A DNA stretch of 64,000 nucleotides from Clostridia bacterium (GTDB taxonomy: Bacteria; Bacillota; Clostridia; UMGS1810). Position 1 is the stretch's first letter. Each line of letters begins with the position of its first letter. The notes under the pieces are model-generated. The model saw nothing but the letters and a program-made list of their open reading frames with translations. It had not been told where the DNA came from and made no database searches. A program made the translations under genes and the position numbers. Where the stretch lies: NCBI GenBank assembly GCA_017481205.1, contig JAFUPN010000035.1, positions 31,950 through 95,949 of the forward strand. Direction: 5' to 3'. Positions 1-7,389 of the stretch are shown one piece after another.

Positions 1-594
1 GTGTTTTTTTATCAGCCTGTTCAGGTGGGTCTTGCTGTATTTGGAGAGCTCCGTAAATCTTTCGGCACCGCCCTTTAAATTCTCAGGCTTCATCATTTCT
101 TTTACTGCAAATTTAAGAGAGCCGGGCATATCTTCCTTTTCTCTGAAAGTGTCAATATATATCATAATTAAATTAGCAAGAAGTAATTTGTATTCTTCTT
201 CAAAGCCGGAATGGTAAAAATCAAGAACTGTCCTGAGCTGATTTGAATTAAGAATAGTCTGAAAGCCGGAAAGAGCTTTTGTTATATCAAAAATATCTGC
301 AAATCGGTCAACTTCGCGTTTTTCTACAGAAAGAGCAATCAGATTCACATTGTCGGATTGCCTGATAAATCTGTGTCTGTCTCCGGGACACAACAGTATG
401 CATGTGTTTTTGTCTGAATATATTTCCTTTTCGTTGATTATCTGTGTGCAGCTTCCGCTGAGAATTATAATCCATTCGTAAAAATCATGGGAATGATATA
501 CATTACTTAGCTTTCTGCCTTTTACTGTCTGAAAAATATACCTTGATTCATTGCTGCAGTTTATATTTCTGAAATTATATACAACCGGGGTCAT
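1..594 (-). CDS. AraC family transcriptional regulator, 3' end cut by window edge
   Basis: The minus strand is open from the ATG at 594 down to base 1 (198 codons) with no stop, so the C-terminal part lies outside the window. The start MTPVVYNF follows a good AGGTGAG ribosome site. The N-terminal part looks like a cupin sugar-sensing domain, with H-S-H-D-F-Y-E near residues 34-40 and the LCPGDRH turn, as in AraC/RhaS-type regulators. The last visible residues (LSKYSKTHLNRLIKKH) match the recognition helix region of the first AraC helix-turn-helix. It is divergent from the DMT permease and glycosidase-like genes, which it probably controls. Ligand unknown. Confidence 0.85.
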   Translation of the reverse strand, partial: MTPVVYNFRNINCSNESRYIFQTVKGRKLSNVYHSHDFYEWIIILSGSCTQIINEKEIYSDKNTCILLCPGDRHRFIRQSDNVNLIALSVEKREVDRFADIFDITKALSGFQTILNSNQLRTVLDFYHSGFEEEYKLLLANLIMIYIDTFREKEDMPGSLKFAVKEMMKPENLKGGAERFTELSKYSKTHLNRLIKKH

Positions 595-742
595 TATCCG
601 CTCACCTCTATTCAGATTATATTTCATCATACCTTGTAAGTCAAGAGATAATGGTTCAAAATCGCATAAAATAGTTTGTTTGAATATTGAAATAACGGCG
701 GATATATGCTAAATTGGTTTTAAATCGGAGGTGATAAATCGC

Positions 743-1597
743 ATGTATTATTTACTTGGAATATCTGTGTTGGCAGCTTCATTCAACAGTATATTGCTGA
801 ACAAAGCCCGAGTAATCAAAAAAGAGGAGATTTACAAATTCAACCTTATTGGTGCACTTGTGTGGTGCGTCATACTTTTTGTATTCAAAAGAGATATACC
901 TCAGCTCAGAGGCGAGGTGGTTTTCTGGGGAGTGTTGTACGGACTCACACAATCGCTGTTTATCTTGTTTAAAACCGCTTCCATGAGCAGCGGCTCGGTT
1001 TCGGTAACCACTCTTATAGGCAATTGTTCTCTGCTGATATCGGTTTTTGTAAGTCTGATTGTATGGAAGGAAAATGTTACAGTTACAGATGTTTTTGGTC
1101 TCGGATTATTATTGACCGCAATATTTATGTGTACATATAAAAAATCAAATTCGGGCTATACTTCAATGTGGAAATATTATGTAGTATTTTTCCTTGCTTT
1201 TGCCGCACTGGTAGGAATTGTTTTCAAGGCGTTCGGAAAGTCGGGGAATGCCGCTTTTTGTGATGATATGATGCTGGTGTCTGCTGTGGTAATGGTGGTC
1301 TGCTGCTTCACTGCCTGTATGCTTTCAGGCGGCTTTAAAAGCAATTTGTCCGCAGGGGGAAGGTCATTTTGCGGTTATGCCGTTGTATGCGGGATTTTAA
1401 GCTGTTTGTACAACAGACTGAATATTTTCCTTGCAGGCAGCATGGATGCTATAATATTTTTTCCGCTGTTTAACGGCGGTGTGGTACTGCTGTCTGCACT
1501 ACTCAGTGTATGGCTGTGCAGGGAAAAGCTTGCTACAAGGCAAAAGGCGGGAATTCTTGCGGGAATTGCAGCAATATGTTTAATAGGTATTTTATAA
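743..1597 (+). CDS. DMT/EamA family transporter
   Basis: This 284-aa protein is almost entirely hydrophobic, with roughly nine to ten membrane segments and the two-half arrangement of the drug/metabolite transporter (EamA) superfamily. I start at ATG 743, because GGAGGTG at 727-733 lies nine bases upstream; the GTG at 731 is part of that ribosome site. The glycosidase-like gene follows 18 bases after the stop, so the two are probably cotranscribed, and an AraC regulator is divergent. This suggests uptake or efflux of a sugar or related metabolite. The substrate cannot be read from the sequence. Confidence 0.8.
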   Translation: MYYLLGISVLAASFNSILLNKARVIKKEEIYKFNLIGALVWCVILFVFKRDIPQLRGEVVFWGVLYGLTQSLFILFKTASMSSGSVSVTTLIGNCSLLISVFVSLIVWKENVTVTDVFGLGLLLTAIFMCTYKKSNSGYTSMWKYYVVFFLAFAALVGIVFKAFGKSGNAAFCDDMMLVSAVVMVVCCFTACMLSGGFKSNLSAGGRSFCGYAVVCGILSCLYNRLNIFLAGSMDAIIFFPLFNGGVVLLSALLSVWLCREKLATRQKAGILAGIAAICLIGIL

Positions 1598-1615
1598 AGT
1601 ATGGAGGGGTGAAAA

Positions 1616-3253
1616 ATGATTGAATTTGAATACAAATTGCCGGCGCTTGATATAAACGGAAATCATAATGGTACATACAATAATAAGGAATTGGGTTTTC
1701 CGTCAATTTTAACTACAACTGATTCAAGGCTTGGAATGTTTATAAAAAATCTTCGTACAAATATTTTTGATGACAGAGCTTTGGTTTTTATCGACGGAAA
1801 AATCTTAATGTGCAATAAAAATTGGATACGGGATCATGTTCATGTGATGAAGGCTATGCGCCATTGGGATTACAACTTAGGCTCTTTTTTGAATTTTATT
1901 ATAGATACTCAAAGAGAGGACGGTCAGTTTTATGAGCTTATCAAGCAGTATGATGATTATCACTGGAAGATGGTAGACAGTGATTGCTATGTAATGTATC
2001 CTGATGACAATCTTTCATTGGTAAGGCTTGAGCTTGAGGCAGATATTGAATATCTCGTGGTGGAGGGGGCTGTGTATCTGTATCGTACCACAGGCGATGA
2101 CGAATGGCTGAAAAAGGTGCTTCCCAAGCTTGAAAAGGGCATTGATTATATTACCTCGGATTCAAAAAGATGGGACAGCAAACATGGTCTTGTAAAACGT
2201 CCCTTTACTGTTGATACATGGGATTTTGAATACGACAGGGATAACAATTCCAGGAAGTCATTTGACAGGCGAATCAGAGATAATTCCTCTATGTCTGTTA
2301 TGCACGGCGATAATTCCGGAGTGTATCAGGCTATGAATCAGCTTGCGTGGTTCAACCGCAGGCTGGGCAGAGAGGAAAAGGCTCTTGAATGGGAGCAGCG
2401 TGCAGGGAAATTGAGGGATAATATGCTCCGCTATCTGTGGAACGGCAGATTTTTTGTGCATCAGCTTCACCTTAATCACAGCGGTGCCGATGACCTTGAG
2501 GAGCAGCGGCTGAGCCTTTCCAATTCCTATGATATAAACCGCGGTGTCACTGATACAGACCAATCGAGAAAAATTATTGAAGAATATATAAGCAGGCGTC
2601 AGTCAACCCGATGCTTTGCAGAGTGGTTCAGCATTGACCCGCCTTATGAAAGCTTTATAGGATATAAGCCCGGAGAGTATGTAAATGGAGCGATTTCTCC
2701 CTTTACCGCAGGTGAGCTTGCAAAGGCTGCATTTAATAATGGTTATGAAAAATACGGCTGGGATATTATCACAAGATTTATAAAGCTGGCAGAGCGTGAC
2801 GGTACGGTATATTTTCTTTACGATGTAGATTCTGCTCCGCAGCCCGAGGGAGGTCCCAGTGCGTGGGGTGCCGCGGCTCTTATCAGCGCTGTTGATGAAG
2901 GACTGGCAGGCATAAATGATAGGGGCGTAAATTATGATGAGATTTGTTTTTGCCCTAAATTCCCCGTTACGCATTACACAGAGCTGAGATATATTACCGG
3001 CTATGAGGTGTCGGGCACTATGGTGGATGTAAGATATATTTTAAAGGATGAGGGTATGAGGTACGACCTCCTTTCTCCCGCAAAAAATATCAATGCACAT
3101 ATTTTAATGCCTGAGGATAAGCACTTTGGTAAGCTTTTTGTAAACGGAAGAGAAATTCCGGCAGCTGTTTCGACCATCGGCAGCTCTGTATACATAGATT
3201 TTGTCATATCGGACAACGAAGATAAAAAAATCACTATTGAGATTTATTTTTAA
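1616..3253 (+). CDS. Six-hairpin (alpha/alpha)6 glycosidase-like protein
   Basis: The 545-aa protein has no signal peptide and is rich in repeated Trp/Asp helical segments typical of six-hairpin glycosidases (amylo-1,6-glucosidase and rhamnosidase-like folds). Examples are the WIRDHVH segment near residue 71, a TQREDGQ segment near 100, WDFEYDRDNN around 200 and GAISPFTAGELA around 360. The C-terminal 100 residues look beta-rich, as in the accessory domain of such enzymes. It is probably cytoplasmic and acts on an oligosaccharide brought in by the neighbouring permease. I cannot assign a GH family or substrate; the fold call is by resemblance only. It starts at ATG 1616 after GGAGGGG. Confidence 0.65.
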   Translation: MIEFEYKLPALDINGNHNGTYNNKELGFPSILTTTDSRLGMFIKNLRTNIFDDRALVFIDGKILMCNKNWIRDHVHVMKAMRHWDYNLGSFLNFIIDTQREDGQFYELIKQYDDYHWKMVDSDCYVMYPDDNLSLVRLELEADIEYLVVEGAVYLYRTTGDDEWLKKVLPKLEKGIDYITSDSKRWDSKHGLVKRPFTVDTWDFEYDRDNNSRKSFDRRIRDNSSMSVMHGDNSGVYQAMNQLAWFNRRLGREEKALEWEQRAGKLRDNMLRYLWNGRFFVHQLHLNHSGADDLEEQRLSLSNSYDINRGVTDTDQSRKIIEEYISRRQSTRCFAEWFSIDPPYESFIGYKPGEYVNGAISPFTAGELAKAAFNNGYEKYGWDIITRFIKLAERDGTVYFLYDVDSAPQPEGGPSAWGAAALISAVDEGLAGINDRGVNYDEICFCPKFPVTHYTELRYITGYEVSGTMVDVRYILKDEGMRYDLLSPAKNINAHILMPEDKHFGKLFVNGREIPAAVSTIGSSVYIDFVISDNEDKKITIEIYF

Positions 3254-3312
3254 AATGGCTTTTATAAAATCTCTTTTGCTTTTATATAGTGAGGAGTTTT
3301 AATAAAAAGATG

Positions 3313-3341
3313 TTGAAAAAACATAAAATATGTTGTACACT
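3313..3341 (+). promoter_or_regulatory. Promoter for small toxin-like mRNA
   Basis: TTGAAA at 3313-3318 and TACACT at 3336-3341 are separated by exactly 17 bases. This would start a transcript near 3348 with a leader of about 90 bases before the 22-aa ORF. Confidence 0.6.
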
Positions 3342-3437
3342 GTCTTTGTCGGAGAAATCTGACAAAAAGGTAAGACTGAAAACAGTGTAAAAACTGGGCG
3401 GTTATGCCATCATCTCCCTGAAAGGAGGTGATAGCTT

Positions 3438-3506
3438 ATGGAATATGTGTACATAATGATATACATTATCACATTAATTGTGCTTATTATAACCATAAAA
3501 AAATAA
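3438..3506 (+). CDS. Small hydrophobic peptide, probable type I toxin (holin-like/TxpA class)
   Basis: This 22-codon ORF encodes a single hydrophobic membrane segment rich in Ile, Leu, Val and Tyr and ends in two lysines, the usual shape of Firmicute type I toxins. The ribosome site AAAGGAGGTGAT is near perfect. Upstream, 3406-3419 can pair with 3423-3435, with one mismatch and one G-U, and would hide that site in a hairpin, as type I toxin mRNAs often do. A convergent consensus promoter (3592-3620) makes an antisense RNA that overlaps the 3' end. Function is inferred from architecture; I know no exact named homologue. Confidence 0.7.
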   Translation: MEYVYIMIYIITLIVLIITIKK

Positions 3507-3585
3507 CGCCCACCGCCAAAGTAGTGCGTTATTTTTTATAAACGATATTTATTTGGCATAACCGTTTGAGGTCTTGCCTTTTTCT
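3498..3585 (-). ncRNA. Probable antisense antitoxin RNA
   Basis: A perfect minus-strand promoter predicts a start near 3585. The hairpin at 3501-3534 followed by T residues on the minus strand predicts an end near 3498, giving an RNA of about 90 bases that overlaps the last bases of the toxin ORF and its shared terminator. The RNA also carries CGGTTATGCC (complement of 3555-3564), the same ten bases as the toxin mRNA leader at 3399-3408. The layout resembles RatA/TxpA and Fst-type pairs. Ends are inferred. Confidence 0.65.
3501..3534. terminator. Bidirectional terminator shared by toxin mRNA and antisense RNA
   Basis: AAATAACGC (3501-3509) pairs perfectly with GCGTTATTT (3526-3534). T-rich tracts lie on both sides in the respective orientations. 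The stem includes the toxin stop codon. Confidence 0.75.
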
Positions 3586-3591
3586 ATATTC

Positions 3592-3620
3592 ATTATACTG
3601 AATAAAATCTATTTTGTCAA
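3592..3620 (-). promoter_or_regulatory. Perfect consensus promoter for antisense RNA
   Basis: On the minus strand TTGACA (3615-3620) and TATAAT (3592-3597) are 17 bases apart, a full sigma-A consensus. It points toward the toxin gene and there is no minus-strand protein gene downstream before the terminator. Confidence 0.85.
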
Positions 3621-3677
3621 CTGTTTTGGAAAAACTTATTCCACAGAAAATAAAATTATAGGTATGCAAATCTTTTG

Positions 3678-3706
3678 TTGACAAACGGAAGTAATTTCTG
3701 TATAAT
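3678..3706 (+). promoter_or_regulatory. Perfect consensus promoter of the yhbY-nadD-yqeK operon
   Basis: TTGACA (3678-3683), a 17-base spacer and TATAAT (3701-3706) match the sigma-A consensus exactly. The predicted leader before yhbY is about 275 bases, unusually long for this operon. Confidence 0.85.
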
Positions 3707-3816
3707 AGTATAATGTAAAATAAGGGGCATTATATCCGGAATTATCAGCAAAAGGTTTTGCCGATGATTTTTGGAAGGTGTCAAACTGTTGGATAATTCA
3801 ATTGTCGCACAAAAGA

Positions 3817-3914
3817 GCCATTTTTGGGACGGTGGCAGTCAGATGCTTTGCATCCTTTTTGCATGGAAAATCGGGATTTTCGGTGCAAAAAGCGCCCCGT
3901 CCCTATAAAATGGC
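3817..3914 (+). ncRNA. Structured RNA element in the yhbY leader (or a palindromic repeat)
   Basis: The element has an outer stem, GCCATTTTTGGGACGG (3817-3832) with CCGTCCC-TAT-AAAATGGC (3897-3914). Inside it are two hairpins. One is GATGC-TTT-GCATC (3842-3854). The other is CTTTTTGCA (3855-3863) paired perfectly with TGCAAAAAG (3884-3892), capped by GAAAAT/ATTTTC around a CGGG loop (3866-3881). Together they form a three-way junction between the promoter and yhbY. It matches no riboswitch I recognise. It could be a leader RNA or an inserted miniature palindromic element. Confidence 0.5.
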
Positions 3915-3988
3915 GAGCAAAATCGGTAATGATTCGACATTCTGTCGCCCCTTTGGTGTAAATAAAACAGAATTAAGAGGAATAAAAT

Positions 3989-4462
3989 ATGCTCACAAGT
4001 AAGCAAAGAGCTTTTTTGAAAGGCTTGTCAAACAAAGTAAATACTATGTTCCAGATAGGAAAGGGAGGTCTTTCAGATAATCAGATAGCTGAAATCGAAA
4101 TACTTCTTGAGAAGCACGAGCTGGTAAAAATTCATGTGCTTGAAAATTCTCTTGAGGATCCCCGTTCGGTATGCGATGAGGTTGTATCCAGAATAGATGG
4201 TTGTGAACCGGTGTTTGTAATCGGCAAGCGTTTTGTTATTTACAAGCAGTCTAAGGAAAATAAACGTATTGACCTGGTGCATCTTCGCATAAAGGAAAAA
4301 GAGGAGAAAAAAGCTCCTGCCAAGGCGTCAAAGCCTGTTGCGTCAAAGGGCAAAAGAAATGCCGTTATCCGTACCAAGGCCTTTTCCTTCGGCTCAGGCA
4401 GAACCGGTGCCAAGGGAGCCCGCGGCGGCTTCGGCACCAAGAGAAGCAGAGATAAGAGATAA
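3989..4462 (+). CDS. yhbY: YhbY-type CRM-domain RNA-binding protein
   Basis: Residues 1-97 form a CRM domain, with the GKGGLSDNQI loop near residues 29-38 that contacts RNA; YhbY proteins associate with the pre-50S ribosomal subunit. The length is 157 aa against about 97 for typical YhbY. The extra C-terminal 55-60 residues are Lys/Arg/Ala/Gly-rich and probably disordered, ending GTKRSRDKR, which would add nonspecific RNA affinity. The ribosome site AAGAGG precedes ATG 3989. It heads an operon with nadD, yqeK, an LCP protein and rsfS, a conserved Firmicute order linking ribosome assembly and NAD synthesis. Confidence 0.9.
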   Translation: MLTSKQRAFLKGLSNKVNTMFQIGKGGLSDNQIAEIEILLEKHELVKIHVLENSLEDPRSVCDEVVSRIDGCEPVFVIGKRFVIYKQSKENKRIDLVHLRIKEKEEKKAPAKASKPVASKGKRNAVIRTKAFSFGSGRTGAKGARGGFGTKRSRDKR

Positions 4463-4474
4463 TCGGGAGTTGAT

Positions 4475-5077
4475 ATGAAAGGTAAAATCGGTATTTTTGG
4501 CGGTACCTTTGACCCTGTTCATAAAGGACATCTGGCAATGGCAGAATGTGCCGGAAATCAGGCAGAGCTTGATATGGTTATTTTTCTGCCAAACGGCAAT
4601 CCGCCTCATAAAAAGCAGGGGGGATATGCTGACGGCATCCACAGATTTAATATGCTGAAGCTTGCTACCCAGCATGAGCCGCGCTTTCAGGTGTCAGACT
4701 ATGAGCTGGATGGGCAGCGCCATTATACATTTCATACTATGGAGCATTTCAAGGATGTGTATCCGGATAGTGAGATAATGTTTATTATCGGAGCAGATTC
4801 CCTGGATTATTTGCATAGCTGGTACCGTGGCGAGGAGCTTATACGTAACAATACCTTTATTGTTGTAAACAGGCATTTCCGCGAGGGCTACAATTTCTAT
4901 GATAATATTGCTGCTATAGAGAATATGGGCGGTAAATTGATTGTTGCGGATATGCCTTGTATTGATGTTTCATCAACTCAGATTCGCTCCGGAATATCTG
5001 CCGGAATTACTGACCTACCGCTGGATAGCAAGGTATATGACTATATCAGATTGAACAAACTGTATTGTAAGGAGTAA
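4475..5077 (+). CDS. nadD: Nicotinate-nucleotide adenylyltransferase
   Basis: NadD transfers AMP from ATP to nicotinate mononucleotide to make deamido-NAD, a late step of NAD synthesis. The 200-aa protein has the nucleotidyltransferase signature GGTFDPVHKGH at residues 9-19 and the second signature SSTQIRSG near residue 168, both diagnostic of the family. Length is normal. GGGAG precedes ATG 4475, 12 bases after the yhbY stop. The yqeK start lies 4 bases beyond its stop, and the yqeK ribosome site AAGGAG is formed by the last nadD codons. Confidence 0.95.
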   Translation: MKGKIGIFGGTFDPVHKGHLAMAECAGNQAELDMVIFLPNGNPPHKKQGGYADGIHRFNMLKLATQHEPRFQVSDYELDGQRHYTFHTMEHFKDVYPDSEIMFIIGADSLDYLHSWYRGEELIRNNTFIVVNRHFREGYNFYDNIAAIENMGGKLIVADMPCIDVSSTQIRSGISAGITDLPLDSKVYDYIRLNKLYCKE

Positions 5078-5081
5078 ATCA

Positions 5082-5663
5082 ATGACAATCGAGCAGATGA
5101 AAGAACAGTTGAAATCCAATCTTCTTGAAAAACGCTATAAGCATTCTCTCGGAGTTATGGAGACAGCGGTTGCTCTTGCAAAACTGTACGGCGCTGATGA
5201 GAAAAAGGCTGCAATAGCAGGCCTTTTGCATGATTGTGCCAAGAATTATTCAAAGGAAGATATGTTTTCTCTGTGCAGGGAATATAACATAGAGCTTGAT
5301 GAAATTATGTCAAAATCCACAGGTCTCATACACGGACTTCTCGGTGCAGAGGTTGCCAAGCGTGACTACGGGGTTGATGATGAGGAGATTTATGATGCAA
5401 TCTATTATCACACCGTGGGCAAGCCGGCCATGTCTCTGCTCACTGAGATAATATACATAGCCGACGGTATAGAGCCTCTGAGACATTATGACGGTGTGGA
5501 CCGTATCCGTGAGCTTGCGGAGGAGGATTTGGACAAGGCGCTTATTCTTCAGATTGATTACACCATAAAATCCGTTATTTCAAAAGGCGGTCTTTTGCAC
5601 ATAAACACTATTTATACAAGAAATTACTATCTGGAAAAAATCAGACAAAGGGTGATACTATGA
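5082..5663 (+). CDS. yqeK: YqeK-type HD-domain hydrolase (bis(5'-nucleosyl)-tetraphosphatase, symmetrical)
   Basis: The 193-aa protein carries an HD metal-binding domain: H in KHSLGVME (about residue 21), the paired H-D in LLHDCAKNY (about 50), and a further H in YHTVGKP (about 110). Members of the YqeK family cleave diadenosine tetraphosphate to two ADP using Fe/Mn-type metal centres. The position directly after nadD is the standard Firmicute arrangement. The last four bases overlap the next start (ATGA). Confidence 0.9.
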   Translation: MTIEQMKEQLKSNLLEKRYKHSLGVMETAVALAKLYGADEKKAAIAGLLHDCAKNYSKEDMFSLCREYNIELDEIMSKSTGLIHGLLGAEVAKRDYGVDDEEIYDAIYYHTVGKPAMSLLTEIIYIADGIEPLRHYDGVDRIRELAEEDLDKALILQIDYTIKSVISKGGLLHINTIYTRNYYLEKIRQRVIL

Positions 5664-6934
5664 GAAACAAAAAGTTTAAAGCATATATTCGACTGACTCT
5701 TACATTTACATTGATATTTGCAATTATCGCGGCTACTATTTTTGCTGTAACTGTCAATCTTATGGACGGTAAGTTCTTTGGCTATACCTTCGATTCTACA
5801 AAAAGTGAGACCCACCTGAACGCATTGCTTCTCGGTGTAGACAAAGGCGGTACCAGAACTGACGTTATAATTCTGGCTCAGCTTAATTTGCTGGACAACA
5901 GCATAAATATGTTGCAGATTCCGAGAGATACTTATGTTGCCAACAACGGCAGAAGCGACCGCAAAATAAACTCAGCCTGGGGAGCAGGAAAGGAAGACAA
6001 GGTTTTCAGCGAGGTATACAAGGTTACCGGAGTTGAGGTTGACAAATATGTGCTGGTAGATACTTCTCAGTTCAGAAATATTATTGACACCATGGGCGGG
6101 GTTGAATTTAATGTTCCTATCAATATGAATTATGACGATCCTGTTCAGGATTTGCATATTCATCTTGAAAAAGGGCTCCAGACTCTAAACGGAGATGAAG
6201 CAGAGCAGTTTGTGCGCTTTAGACAAAACAACAACGGTACAGGCTATGCACGGGGAGATATTGAGAGACTTGAGGCTCAGCAGGGCTTTATCAAGGCGGC
6301 TATAGACCAGCTGTTTTCCATATCAAATGTCACCAGAATTCCCAAGCTTGTGTCTCAGTTCTCTTCTATGATAGAGACCAATTTTACAAAGGCTCAGATG
6401 CTTAATTATGCTCCGAGTATCCTTAAGATTAACCGTGAGAATATCAATATTATGACTCTTCCCGGCGAGGGAAAATATATGAACGGCGGTTCATACTTTG
6501 TACATTATGAAAATCAGACCAAAGACCTGATTAAAGCATATTTTACTCCTGATGCGGACAAAATGAGTGAGGATGAAATGATAATCAGAAATGAGGTTAT
6601 CGGTCTAAGCAGTACCGAGGTGCCTGCAGATGAGACCATTGAGGCAAAAAAAGGCTTTTTCAACAGATTTGTCACTGTTGACATTATTGATGCTTCCGGC
6701 GGCGAGGCTGACGTTGATTCCATCAAAGAAAGCCTTGCGTATTACGGATACAAGGTTACTGCCACATCTTCCACCTCGGCTTTTGTAAACGATAAAACCC
6801 AGCTTGTTGTATCAAAGTCAAACAAAACAGGAGACAAGCTTGCTTATGCTCTTGATATGAGCTCCTATATTATAAATGAGGATAAGAAAAACGGTACAGA
6901 TGTCACCATAATCCTCGGAAAGGATATGTCTTGA
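5660..6934 (+). CDS. LytR-CpsA-Psr (LCP) family cell-wall glycopolymer ligase
   Basis: LCP proteins transfer anionic glycopolymers from a lipid carrier to peptidoglycan at the outer membrane face. This 424-aa protein has a short cytoplasmic start, one membrane segment at about residues 11-33, then the LCP domain with LLLGVDKGGTRTD, the IPRDTYV motif and an R-x-R segment (VRFRQNNNG). The C-terminal 100 residues resemble the LytR_C domain. It overlaps yqeK by four bases (ATGA), and the rsfS start lies within a few bases of its stop, so it is in the same operon. Confidence 0.9.
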   Translation: MRNKKFKAYIRLTLTFTLIFAIIAATIFAVTVNLMDGKFFGYTFDSTKSETHLNALLLGVDKGGTRTDVIILAQLNLLDNSINMLQIPRDTYVANNGRSDRKINSAWGAGKEDKVFSEVYKVTGVEVDKYVLVDTSQFRNIIDTMGGVEFNVPINMNYDDPVQDLHIHLEKGLQTLNGDEAEQFVRFRQNNNGTGYARGDIERLEAQQGFIKAAIDQLFSISNVTRIPKLVSQFSSMIETNFTKAQMLNYAPSILKINRENINIMTLPGEGKYMNGGSYFVHYENQTKDLIKAYFTPDADKMSEDEMIIRNEVIGLSSTEVPADETIEAKKGFFNRFVTVDIIDASGGEADVDSIKESLAYYGYKVTATSSTSAFVNDKTQLVVSKSNKTGDKLAYALDMSSYIINEDKKNGTDVTIILGKDMS

Positions 6935-6936
6935 TT

Positions 6937-7293
6937 ATGCAGTCTTATGAATTGATGAAAAAAACAGTGCAGCTTGCAGACAGCAAGAAGGCGAGAAATA
7001 TAAAGGTTCTTGAACTGAAGGGTCTGACCACTCTTGCAGATTATTTTGTAATATGTGAGGGAGGCTCTTCCATCCAGGTTAAGGCAATTGCCGATGAGGT
7101 TGAAGAAAAGCTTTCCGAAATAGGCGTAGAGCCATACGGAAAGGAAGGCTTTTCCATGGCAGACTGGATTCTGATGGATTATTCAGATGTTGTGCTACAT
7201 GTGTTTACTCCCGATTCCCGAGAATTTTTTAACATTGAGCATTTATGGGCAGATGCCAAGGAAATTGATATAAGTGAATTTATAGTGGAATAA
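6937..7293 (+). CDS. rsfS: Ribosomal silencing factor RsfS
   Basis: RsfS binds ribosomal protein L14 and blocks subunit joining when nutrients are scarce. The 118-aa sequence has the DUF143 hallmarks: LADYFVICEG (about 29-38), YGKEG followed by DWILMDYSDVVLHVF (about 68-89), and FFNIEHLW. Two starts are possible. ATG 6937 is 12 bases after AAGGA; TTG 6931 would overlap the LCP stop (TTGA) with a 6-base spacing. I prefer ATG but cannot exclude TTG. It ends the yhbY-nadD-yqeK-LCP-rsfS operon. Confidence 0.92.
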   Translation: MQSYELMKKTVQLADSKKARNIKVLELKGLTTLADYFVICEGGSSIQVKAIADEVEEKLSEIGVEPYGKEGFSMADWILMDYSDVVLHVFTPDSREFFNIEHLWADAKEIDISEFIVE

Positions 7294-7389
7294 GGTATTT
7301 TAAGGGATACCCCCCGGGCTCAGGAGAGCCTTGCAGTGATTTATTATGAAATATGATAACAATTTTTTTGATTGGAGAGAGATATAGAC

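Noticed and set aside
3778..4002. 74-codon plus-strand ORF upstream of yhbY
   Set aside because: It runs through the folded leader element, has no ribosome site and overlaps the yhbY start; the region is better read as untranslated.
7294..7389. Possible T-box leader before leuS
   Set aside because: The gap is under 100 bases and shows two small hairpins only; no T-box core or antiterminator is visible.
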